From Sinorhizobium sp. B11 (GTDB lineage: Bacteria > Pseudomonadota > Alphaproteobacteria > Rhizobiales > Rhizobiaceae), in contig CP091033.1 in assembly GCA_039725955.1 (NCBI GenBank), forward strand, positions 682,001-746,000: DNA of 64,000 nt, given 5' to 3'. Under the pieces are notes generated by a model that had not been told where the DNA came from, made no database searches, and worked only from the letters and a program-made list of their open reading frames with translations. Each line of letters opens with the position of its first letter. Position 1 is the stretch's first letter. Shown in pieces: positions 34,449-42,116 of this stretch. Made by a program: the position numbers and the translations under genes.

Positions 34449-35305
34449 TTCGGTTCCCTCCCGACCCAGAGATTGAGAAGCGAGATCACCACTGCGAGTG
34501 CTGCCATCGTATAGGCAATCGCCGAAGCGTAGCCGAAATTCAGCGAGGTGAAGCCCTGGCGATAGAGAAGCAGGCCCAGTGTCTCGGTGCCGCCGCCTGG
34601 GCCACCGCGATTGGTGATCAGGAAGGGCTCGGCGAAGAGTTGCATCGTGCCGATGACCGACAAGACCACGCAGAAGAGGATGATCGGCTTCAGGAGGGGC
34701 AGGGTGATGTGGAAGAATTGCTGCAGCTTGCTGACGCGATCGAGCGTTGCCGCTTCATAGACATCCTCGGGGATCGATTGCAGGCCAGCCAGAATGATGA
34801 TGGCGTTGTAACCCGCCCATCGCCAGGTAACGGCGATAATGATGACGACCATGGCGGCATTGGCATTGTCGAACCAGGAAACGGGGGCAAGACCGGCTGC
34901 GCCGATCAGCTTGTTGATGATGCCGAAATCGAGATTGAACATCAGCCTGAACACCGCTGCATAGGCGACTTCGCCAACCACGACCGGCGCAAAAAAGGCG
35001 AAACGGAACAGGGCGCGCGCTTTCAGAAGCGGCGAATTGAGCAGTACGGCCATGATGGTTGCCAGCGTAATCATGACCGGCACCTGGATGACCAGGATGA
35101 TGAGCGTGTTATAGACGGCGTTATAGAAGGCCGGGTCGGCGAAGAGGCGCCCCCAATTGGCCTGCAGGCTGAATTTCCACGGATTGATGCGTGTGTTCTG
35201 GAACGAAATCAGAAATGAATTGATGATCGGCCACACCCAGAAGGCGGCGAAGACCAGAAGATAGGGCGCTAGGAACGCATAGGCGCTCCGGTTTCTGATC
35301 GGCAT
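34445..35305 (-). CDS. Sugar ABC transporter permease, MalF-like
   Basis: A 286-aa inner-membrane permease with six predicted segments and the coupling loop YEAATLDRVSKLQQFFHITL. In this loop an arginine stands where the family glycine is expected. Two strong hairpins separate it from the binding-protein gene upstream. Its stop overlaps the next permease start. Confidence 0.93.
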   Translation of the reverse strand: MPIRNRSAYAFLAPYLLVFAAFWVWPIINSFLISFQNTRINPWKFSLQANWGRLFADPAFYNAVYNTLIILVIQVPVMITLATIMAVLLNSPLLKARALFRFAFFAPVVVGEVAYAAVFRLMFNLDFGIINKLIGAAGLAPVSWFDNANAAMVVIIIAVTWRWAGYNAIIILAGLQSIPEDVYEAATLDRVSKLQQFFHITLPLLKPIILFCVVLSVIGTMQLFAEPFLITNRGGPGGGTETLGLLLYRQGFTSLNFGYASAIAYTMAALAVVISLLNLWVGREPK

Positions 35306-35330
35306 GGTACCTCCTTACCGAAACGAATGT

Positions 35331-35378
35331 GCCTGCCGCCTCCCGCGGCAGGCGAGGCCGGGCGCTTAGGCACCCGGC
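35331..35378 (-). other. Two hairpins between binding-protein and permease genes
   Basis: A perfect nine-base stem (GCCTGCCGC/GCGGCAGGC, loop of five, 35331-35353) and a six-base stem (GCCGGG/CCCGGC, 35357-35378) lie directly after the binding-protein stop. They are placed like the hairpins of the other two sugar operons and probably raise binding-protein mRNA over permease mRNA. Confidence 0.65.
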
Positions 35379-35385
35379 TTGCCAT

Positions 35386-36660
35386 TCATTGAGCGATAGG
35401 AAGACCCGTCGCCGAGGCGATCTGTTTGGCGGCGTCGTCGAGAGCCGCCTTCGCATCGGGATAGCCGCCGGCGAAATACTTTGTCTGCGTCGTCTTGTAG
35501 ATTGCATCCGCGTCAGTCTGGAAGGCCGTGCCACGGCTCGGCACGATCTTCGGCAGGGTAGCGAGGATGTCGGCCCAGATCTTCTGGCCGCCCCAATAGG
35601 GCTGCGGCTCGTTGACGAAGGGATCCTGCACGGCCGACAGCAGCGACGGCACGAGGCCGAACGACTTCAGCATCGTGACCTGGCCCTCATTGGTGGTGAG
35701 TGCGTATGTCAGATACTTGAAGGCTGCTTCCTTGTTCTGCGAATTGGCATTGATGGCGAGCGAAGAGCCGCCGAGGTTGGCAGCATGCGGGCTGTCCGCG
35801 CTCATACCGGGCATGGCGTAGACACCCCATTTGCCCGACAGATCGGGAGAGCCGGAACGGATCGTGCCTTCATACCAGCCGCCGAAAACCTGGCTTGCGA
35901 CTTTGCCGGCGGTGTTGGAGGAGATCTTTTCGTCCCAGTTTGCTGCCGTCAGCGTGCCGGCATCCTTCATCGCCTTGACTTTTTCCAGCGTCTGGACGCA
36001 AGCCGGCTGGTTGACGGTGATCGACTGGCCGTCGGTCGAGAAATAGCCGCAGCCCTGTTCGTTGGCGAGCATGCGGAACCATTCGCTGTCGCCGTTGAAA
36101 TCGGCCTGGCCCATCAAGACGCCGGGATTGGCTGCCGAGATCTTCTTGCCGGCGGCAATGAAATCGTCCCAGGTTGCAATCGACTTCGGATCGACACCGG
36201 CCTTTTCGTAGTAATCGCGACGATAGAAGACGGTAACCGGACCGGAATCCCACGGCATGGCATAGGCGACATCGCCGATTTCAAGCTCGGTGCGCTTGAA
36301 ATCGGGGAATTTCGACTGCATGTCGGCGTTGTAGCCGAGATCCTTCAGATTGGCGAAGCAATCCGGGAAACGGCTCCAGAAGATTTCCGCCTCGAAATTC
36401 TCGATCGTCACGATATCGGGAAGGCCGTCGCCGCCGGCGGCGCAGGCGGCGAGCGTCTTGTCGAAGACCTGCTGGTTGCCGAGATCCTGGACATCGACCT
36501 TGATGTCCGGGAACTGCTTGTTGAAGCCCTCGATCGTCGATTTGAGAGCGGAAGCTGCGACGTTCCAGCTCCAGATGGTAAGCGTAGCGGATTGCGCATA
36601 GGCAGATCCGGATGCAAGCAGCACGAGCGCTGTCGTTGCCGTTATGAGTTTAGAGCGCAT
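35386..36660 (-). CDS. Sugar ABC transporter substrate-binding protein
   Basis: A 424-aa periplasmic family-1 binding protein. The signal peptide (RSKLITATTALVLLASGSAYA) is followed by LTIWSWNVAASALKSTIEGF, and the ligand lobe contains PDIVTIENFEAEIFWSRF and AYAMPWDSGPVTVFYRRDY. It is the first gene of the leftward operon, divergent from an AraC-family regulator. The ligand is unknown; the neighbouring fused dehydrogenase-reductase suggests a modified sugar. Confidence 0.93.
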   Translation of the reverse strand: MRSKLITATTALVLLASGSAYAQSATLTIWSWNVAASALKSTIEGFNKQFPDIKVDVQDLGNQQVFDKTLAACAAGGDGLPDIVTIENFEAEIFWSRFPDCFANLKDLGYNADMQSKFPDFKRTELEIGDVAYAMPWDSGPVTVFYRRDYYEKAGVDPKSIATWDDFIAAGKKISAANPGVLMGQADFNGDSEWFRMLANEQGCGYFSTDGQSITVNQPACVQTLEKVKAMKDAGTLTAANWDEKISSNTAGKVASQVFGGWYEGTIRSGSPDLSGKWGVYAMPGMSADSPHAANLGGSSLAINANSQNKEAAFKYLTYALTTNEGQVTMLKSFGLVPSLLSAVQDPFVNEPQPYWGGQKIWADILATLPKIVPSRGTAFQTDADAIYKTTQTKYFAGGYPDAKAALDDAAKQIASATGLPIAQ

Positions 36661-36751
36661 GAAAATCCTCCCTTTTCAATTGCTGTCGCTGTGCGAACGT
36701 GGCTAATCTAACGCGGCGGAAACGGCTGTCTCATAAAAAGGGAATATCGAA

Positions 36752-37654
36752 TTGGCGGAAAGTAAGGTCGTCGGCAAACCTGTTTACCAGCCTGGTGCGA
36801 GCACCATTGAAGGCATGCCGATGGCGCTTCAGATGTTTTACGCCCATCCGCCGGTCATGGCGATGCCGCACTGGCATGCGCAGGTCGAGGTCAATTATAT
36901 CATGCGCGGCGACGTTCACTACCGCATGAATGGCCATGAAGTCAGCCTCAAGGCCGGTCAGATGTGCTTGTTCTGGGGCGGGCAGCCGCATCAGATGGAC
37001 GAATCCTCCGATGATTCTCTCTATGCCGGCGCGCATTTGCCGCTCGTTTATTTCTTCAAGATGCGCCTGCCTCCGACCATAGGCACCCGTCTGATGAAGG
37101 GGGAGATCCTGCTGACATCTGCGACCGATGCGGCCGACGAGGCAAATTTTCCGCGTTGGTATGACTATGCCAGGTCCGGCGACCCGCGGAAAACGCAGCA
37201 TGCCGTTGACGAATTGCTTCTGCGCATCGAGCGGATTGCCTTGGATTCCTACTCGATGACGCCCGACGATAGCGCCGACGAACTTGAGCAGCCCAGCGCA
37301 CATTTGTCCCGCAGCGTCGCTCGCATGTGCGACTTCATCGCGAGCAATTTCCTGCAGGATATTGATACGGTCGAAATCGCCCGCGCGGTCGAGCTCCATC
37401 CGAAATATGCGATGAACCTGTTCAAGAAAACGACCGGCATGACGATCAGTAAGTATCTCAATCTGCTGCGTCTTTCGCATGCCCAGGCACAGTTGATGGG
37501 CGAGGGCTCGAATGTGCTTCAGATCGCGATGGATAGTGGGTTCGGGTCGATCAGTGCATTCAACAAGTCGTTCCGGAATATTGCCGGCATGTCCCCATCC
37601 GACTTCCGGCGCGATATACGCTCAGTGATAGGAAACATCTCCGTCGCCGGTTGA
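36752..37654 (+). CDS. AraC-family transcriptional regulator
   Basis: A 300-aa sugar-sensing regulator. The N-terminal cupin domain has MPHWHAQVEVNYIMRGDVHY and LKAGQMCLFWGGQPHQM. The C-terminal two helix-turn-helix units include DIDTVEIARAVELHPKYAMN and IAMDSGFGSISAFNKSFRNI. The start is a TTG at 36752, eight bases after AAGGGAA, giving a complete cupin. It is divergent from the binding-protein gene with a 91-base gap, so it probably activates that operon when ligand binds the cupin. Confidence 0.9.
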   Translation: MAESKVVGKPVYQPGASTIEGMPMALQMFYAHPPVMAMPHWHAQVEVNYIMRGDVHYRMNGHEVSLKAGQMCLFWGGQPHQMDESSDDSLYAGAHLPLVYFFKMRLPPTIGTRLMKGEILLTSATDAADEANFPRWYDYARSGDPRKTQHAVDELLLRIERIALDSYSMTPDDSADELEQPSAHLSRSVARMCDFIASNFLQDIDTVEIARAVELHPKYAMNLFKKTTGMTISKYLNLLRLSHAQAQLMGEGSNVLQIAMDSGFGSISAFNKSFRNIAGMSPSDFRRDIRSVIGNISVAG

Positions 37655-37746
37655 GATGCCGTTCGATCTGCCTCTCGGAACCGTTCGCGCGATTGGAACG
37701 AGCGACAACCTGGAATGACTATCCGGTTGTCAGAGAGGACTTCAAA

Positions 37747-38031
37747 ATGACAACCAGCCAGGATGCTTTTCGTGTACGCATTACCGGCGGTGTGCAGGGC
37801 GTCGGCTATCGCGCCTGGGCCCGCGGTCAAGCCCTGCAGCTCGGCTTGACGGGCTGGGTGCGGAATGAGGCCGACGGCTCGGTCAGCGCTCTGATTGTCG
37901 GCTCCCCAGTCGCCACCGGTTCCATGCTTGAGCGTTTCTGGAGCGGTCCCGCCGGTTCCTCCGTATTGGAGGTGAAAACAGAGGAGGCCGCTCTCGACGA
38001 GGTGCCGAGCGACTTTCGTATCGTCCGATAA
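37747..38031 (+). CDS. acyP: Acylphosphatase
   Basis: A 94-aa enzyme that hydrolyses acyl phosphates. The signature GGVQGVGYRAWA carries the catalytic arginine, and GWVRNEADGSV carries the catalytic asparagine. The open frame runs upstream to 37651, but the ATG at 37747 after AGAGGAC is the natural start. It stands alone between the AraC gene and the convergent end of the rhamnoside operon, with a two-base gap to the ATPase stop. It is a housekeeping enzyme with no evident link to the sugar systems. Confidence 0.93.
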   Translation: MTTSQDAFRVRITGGVQGVGYRAWARGQALQLGLTGWVRNEADGSVSALIVGSPVATGSMLERFWSGPAGSSVLEVKTEEAALDEVPSDFRIVR

Positions 38032-38033
38032 GA

Positions 38034-39014
38034 TCAGGAGAACCTGTGTTCCTTCGCGGCGAGCGGCGAGGCGAATTGCATTTCTCCGATCTTGATCGGC
38101 CGGTCGCCATCCGTTCGTACGACAAGCGTCTGCAATTCCGGTACATCGAGATAGACTACCGTGTCGGCACCGAGCCGCTCGATATGGCGTACCTTGCCCT
38201 GCCACTTTCCTTCGATCGATGAGAGCGCGATATGCTCCGGCCGGATGCCGTAAGTCCGGCAATTCTCCCGCGCAGCGATCTCTCCGTCGAACAGGTTCAT
38301 CTTCGGCGAGCCGATGAAGCCGGCGACGAAGGGGCTGGCCGGATTGTTATAGAGCGTCATCGGCGTCCCGACCTGCTCGATCTGGCCGCCGTTCAGAACG
38401 ACGATCTTGTCGGCCATCGTCATCGCCTCGACCTGGTCATGGGTGACGTAGATCATCGTGGCACCGAGCTTGGCATGAAGCTCGGTCAACTCGATGCGCA
38501 TCTGCGAACGCAGCGACGCGTCGAGGTTCGAAAGCGGCTCGTCGAACAGGAAGACCTTGGGGTTGCGGATGATCGCCCTGCCGATTGCGACGCGTTGCCG
38601 TTGTCCACCCGAAAGCGCCCTTGGTTTGCGCTCGAGCAGATGCGAAAGCTGCAGGATATCGGCCGTCTGCTTCACCCTTTCGGCGATTTCCGCCTTTGGG
38701 CGCCTGGCAAGCGACAGGCCGAAGCCGATATTTTCCGCCACGGTCAGATGCGGGTAGAGGGCATAGGACTGGAAGACCATGGCGATACCGCGCTCGGATG
38801 GTTCGGCATCGGTCACGTCCTTTCCGTCGATGAAGACCTGCCCCGATGTTGTCGTCTCCAATCCCGAGATGATGCGGAGCAGCGTCGATTTCCCACAGCC
38901 GGACGGGCCGACGAAGACGCAGAACTCACCCGGCTCAACAGTGAGATCAATGCCCTTCATGACTTCCAGGCTGCCAAAATTCTTGCGGACACTTTCGAGA
39001 ACAACTGATGTCAT
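38034..39014 (-). CDS. Sugar ABC transporter ATP-binding protein (rhamnoside operon)
   Basis: A 326-aa CUT1 ATPase, somewhat shorter than the other two in the window because the C-terminal regulatory domain is trimmed. Walker [10 protein letters not shown], signature [14 protein letters not shown], Walker [13 protein letters not shown] and switch YVTHDQVEA are present. It starts three bases after the permease gene ends. It is the last gene of the operon headed by the rhamnosidase. Confidence 0.93.
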   Translation of the reverse strand: MTSVVLESVRKNFGSLEVMKGIDLTVEPGEFCVFVGPSGCGKSTLLRIISGLETTTSGQVFIDGKDVTDAEPSERGIAMVFQSYALYPHLTVAENIGFGLSLARRPKAEIAERVKQTADILQLSHLLERKPRALSGGQRQRVAIGRAIIRNPKVFLFDEPLSNLDASLRSQMRIELTELHAKLGATMIYVTHDQVEAMTMADKIVVLNGGQIEQVGTPMTLYNNPASPFVAGFIGSPKMNLFDGEIAARENCRTYGIRPEHIALSSIEGKWQGKVRHIERLGADTVVYLDVPELQTLVVRTDGDRPIKIGEMQFASPLAAKEHRFS

Positions 39015-39017
39015 GGC

Positions 39018-39842
39018 CTATCCCTTGACTGCGCCGGCAGTCATGCCTGCAACAATCTGGCGGTTGAAGAAGATGAAGACGATCAGGGGCGGAATGGTTA
39101 CCAGGAGGATGTTCATGAACAGCAGGTTGAACTGGGTCTGGAACTGGCCCTGGAAGTTATAAAGCGTCAGCTGCACAGTCACGTTCTCGCGGCCCGGCAG
39201 ATAGTAGAGCGGGTTGGTGAAATCATTGAAGATGGCAATAGACTGGACGACAATGACAGTCACGGTGACGGGCTTCAAAAGCGGCAGAATGACGCGAAAG
39301 AAGATTTGGAACGGCTTTGCCCCGTCGATGATCGCAGCCTCATCGAGATCCCGCGGAATGGTTGCGATGAAGCTGCGAAACAGCAGAACCGTGAAGCCGA
39401 GGCCATAGGCGACCTGGATCAGCACCATGCCCGACAGTGTCTTGAAGAGGCCGAGCAGCTGCAGTACCCAGATGGTCGGAACAATGGCCGGCGGGATCAT
39501 CAGGCCGGCGAGCACACATCCATAAATGACCGTATTCCAACGCGAGGGGCGGCGCTGCAGCACGTAGCCGACCATCGCCCCGAACAATACCAGCAGGCTG
39601 ACGGCCGCCACGGTGATAACGGTCGAATTGAAATAGGCGAGCAGCAGCATGTAGTTGCGGGTCTGCACGACCTCCATGAAATTCTGCCAGAGCTGCCACT
39701 CGGCCGGCCAGCTGAATTTCAGCGCAGCCGCATCCTGTTTCGTCTTGGCCGCCGTTACGAAGATGAAGAGGAAAGGCAGCACGAAGATCACGCTGCAGGC
39801 GGCCAGTGCCGCAACCCCGGTATAAAGCTGGCGGCGGCTCAT
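39018..39842 (-). CDS. Sugar ABC transporter permease, MalG-like (rhamnoside operon)
   Basis: A 274-aa inner-membrane permease with six predicted segments. The coupling loop is LDEAAIIDGAKPFQIFFRVI and the C-terminus is NRQIVAGMTAGAVKG. It overlaps the upstream permease gene by four bases. Confidence 0.93.
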   Translation of the reverse strand: MSRRQLYTGVAALAACSVIFVLPFLFIFVTAAKTKQDAAALKFSWPAEWQLWQNFMEVVQTRNYMLLLAYFNSTVITVAAVSLLVLFGAMVGYVLQRRPSRWNTVIYGCVLAGLMIPPAIVPTIWVLQLLGLFKTLSGMVLIQVAYGLGFTVLLFRSFIATIPRDLDEAAIIDGAKPFQIFFRVILPLLKPVTVTVIVVQSIAIFNDFTNPLYYLPGRENVTVQLTLYNFQGQFQTQFNLLFMNILLVTIPPLIVFIFFNRQIVAGMTAGAVKG

Positions 39843-40702
39843 AGGTCCACCTCCTTGCGATTGAACCAGGCCGTCAGTGGCAGGACGATGAGGCCGATGA
39901 GCAGGAAGAGGATCACGTTACCGGCCGTCGAAAGGCCATAGAAGCCTGCCTGGTATTGTTTGTAGATGACGCTTGCGAGAACATCAGAGGAAAAGCCCGG
40001 CCCGCCGCGGGTCATTGCCCATATCAGGTCGAAACTTCTGAGCCCGCCGATCAGCGAGAGCGTCACGACGGTCACTGTGGCGGGGCGCACCAGCGGGACC
40101 GTGACACGGAAAAACATCTGCGTACGGGTCGCGCCATCGATACGGGCGGCTTCATAATAGTCCGGGCTGATTGAGGCGAGCCCGGCAATATAGATCACGG
40201 TCGCAAGGCCGATGCCTTTCCAGAGATCGACGAAGACGATGGAGTAGAGCGCAAGAGCCGGATCGGTCAGCCAGCCGGGGCCGTGGATGCCAATGGCTGC
40301 AAGCGCGACATTGATCAGCCCGCGGGTCGGATGCATGAGCACCGAGAAGGTGATGCCGACGCCGATTGTCGAGACAAGAACCGGAAAGAAGATCACGGTG
40401 CGCAGCAGGCCTTGTCCCCACAGGCCTGAGGTCAATAGCACCGCGAGAAGGAGACCAAGGACGGTTTTCGTGCCCGACGTCAGAACCGCATAGATGATCG
40501 TGTTGACCAGGCCCTGGATCAGGAAGGGCTCGCGGAAGAACTGCCGGTAGTTCTCGAGACCGATGAACTGCGTGGTGAAGAGATCCCAACGTGTGAGACT
40601 GAACCAGAAGGATGCGATCGTTGGCACCAGGAAGAGGACGGTGAATATCACCGCCGCCGGCAGTACGAACCAATAGGGATAAGGCGACTTGCGTGTTGTC
40701 AT
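39839..40702 (-). CDS. Sugar ABC transporter permease, MalF-like (rhamnoside operon)
   Basis: A 287-aa inner-membrane permease with six predicted segments and the coupling loop YEAARIDGATRTQMFFRVTV. The frame is open to 40882, but the ATG at 40702 (MTTRKSPYPYWFVLPAAVIF) gives the normal length for the family. The hairpin at 40720-40754 lies between it and the binding-protein gene. Confidence 0.92.
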   Translation of the reverse strand: MTTRKSPYPYWFVLPAAVIFTVLFLVPTIASFWFSLTRWDLFTTQFIGLENYRQFFREPFLIQGLVNTIIYAVLTSGTKTVLGLLLAVLLTSGLWGQGLLRTVIFFPVLVSTIGVGITFSVLMHPTRGLINVALAAIGIHGPGWLTDPALALYSIVFVDLWKGIGLATVIYIAGLASISPDYYEAARIDGATRTQMFFRVTVPLVRPATVTVVTLSLIGGLRSFDLIWAMTRGGPGFSSDVLASVIYKQYQAGFYGLSTAGNVILFLLIGLIVLPLTAWFNRKEVDL

Positions 40703-40719
40703 GCGGACACCGTGAAGCG

Positions 40720-40754
40720 TCCCCCACTCAGAGCTCAACGCGGTGAGCGGGGGA
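40720..40754 (-). other. Hairpin between binding-protein and permease genes (rhamnoside operon)
   Basis: Eleven-base arms TCCCCCGCTCA and TGAGTGGGGGA on the minus strand pair with one G:T wobble. With the stem at 42081-42113 it brackets the binding-protein cistron. Confidence 0.65.
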
Positions 40755-40766
40755 GCGGCTGGAAGG

Positions 40767-42047
40767 TTACCAGTTCGGCAGGCCAAGCTGCTTGGCCTGC
40801 TTCTCGACATCCTGATCGTAGAGAGCGGCTGCGTCCTTGGCAGAGCGTATGCCGGTCCCGACCTCGACGGTAATCTGCTCAAGCGCCGGTCCCTTCACCG
40901 GCGACAGGAATTCGAGTGCCGGACCATTGTGCCCGTCAGCATTGAAGTAGGGCAGCATGTCGGAAACGACCGGCGGAATATCCTTCGGAAGTTCGCATCC
41001 CTTGACGAGATAGGGACCTGAGGGAACGGCTTTCGCCATCAGATCGCAGGCTTCCTTGGAGCCGACGAAATCAAGGAATTTCTTGGCCTCTTCCAGGTTT
41101 TCGGACTTGGCGGAAGCATAGAGCGCCGAGGGCATCCAGACGGTCAGGCCGTTCTTGGCAGCGTCCGTCCCGGGTTGGGCAAAGAAGCCCAGGTCCTTCA
41201 GGTTGTCAGGGAAATTCTGCTGGATGGTGCCGATGCCGAAGGTGAGATTCGGATAGTGCGCGGCTTCTCCCGTGGCCACCATCCGCATACCGTCGTCAAA
41301 GGTGGCCGCGCCGAAGTCCGCATTGAGGAACCCGCCTTTCGCAACCTCCTCGAGATGTTCGAAACCGCGCAATGCGGCAGGTGTCGTGGCATATTTGATC
41401 TTGTTGGCTGTGTAGTCGCTCGCGAAGTTCGGAACCTCGGCCTGAACGTTATAGAAATCCGCCAGCACGAAGAGCTGCGACGTCCAGGTCGTGCCGTAAG
41501 TCTGGGCCACGGCTACCTTGCCGGCTGCCTTGATCTTCTCGTTGTTGCTCATGAACTCCGCCCAGGTCTTCGGCGGGGTGAGGCCGAGATCGGCGTAGAT
41601 CTTTCTGTTATAGAAGATGCCGCCGCCCATGGCGGGACCAAAAGGAAGGCCGCGAACGTGGCCGTCGGGGCTGGTGACGACCTTCTTGAAACTGTCGAGA
41701 ATGCCAGCTTCAGACGGAAGGTCAGAAAGATCTGCGATCGTCTCCTGCGGCTTCAATGCCTGGAAGAGTGAACCGCTATTATACTGAAAAATATCAGCCA
41801 TTTCGCCCGTAGCAAGCCGGGTCTTGATGATGTTATCACCCTCAGAGCCACCGGCACGCTGTTCGACGTCGAATGTGACGTCCGGATGCTTTTCCATATA
41901 GGCTTTGGAAACGGCATCGAACGAGGCAATGGATTCCGGATTGGTATCGATCAGCACGCTGAGGGTCACATCTGCATGTGCCACTCCAGCGGCAAGAGCC
42001 ATGATGCTGGCTGCAAGGATGCTGCACTTCGTCATTCGCATAGTCAT
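40767..42047 (-). CDS. Sugar ABC transporter substrate-binding protein (rhamnoside operon)
   Basis: A 426-aa periplasmic binding protein. The signal peptide ends AAGVAHAD, then VTLSVLIDTNPESIASFDAV and TGEMADIFQYNSGSLFQALK follow the family-1 pattern. GAGGAGG precedes the ATG. The cistron is bounded by hairpins on both sides. Next to a GH78 rhamnosidase it probably binds a rhamnose-containing oligosaccharide or glycoside, an inference from context. Confidence 0.92.
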   Translation of the reverse strand: MTMRMTKCSILAASIMALAAGVAHADVTLSVLIDTNPESIASFDAVSKAYMEKHPDVTFDVEQRAGGSEGDNIIKTRLATGEMADIFQYNSGSLFQALKPQETIADLSDLPSEAGILDSFKKVVTSPDGHVRGLPFGPAMGGGIFYNRKIYADLGLTPPKTWAEFMSNNEKIKAAGKVAVAQTYGTTWTSQLFVLADFYNVQAEVPNFASDYTANKIKYATTPAALRGFEHLEEVAKGGFLNADFGAATFDDGMRMVATGEAAHYPNLTFGIGTIQQNFPDNLKDLGFFAQPGTDAAKNGLTVWMPSALYASAKSENLEEAKKFLDFVGSKEACDLMAKAVPSGPYLVKGCELPKDIPPVVSDMLPYFNADGHNGPALEFLSPVKGPALEQITVEVGTGIRSAKDAAALYDQDVEKQAKQLGLPNW

Positions 42048-42080
42048 TTCCTCCTCTTGAAGACCGGAATGCGTTGGGCT

Positions 42081-42113
42081 GATTGCCCGCGGATCGAAAA
42101 CCCGCGGGCAATC
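42081..42113 (-). other. Hairpin between rhamnosidase and binding-protein genes
   Basis: Perfect 12-base arms GATTGCCCGCGG and CCGCGGGCAATC enclose a nine-base loop. The stem lies four bases after the rhamnosidase stop and upstream of the binding-protein ribosome site. Confidence 0.65.
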
Positions 42114-42116
42114 GCA

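Noticed and set aside
35329..36711. A 460-codon plus-strand frame over the binding-protein gene
   Set aside because: The minus-strand gene has a signal peptide and family motifs; the plus frame has neither and would also cover the operon hairpins.
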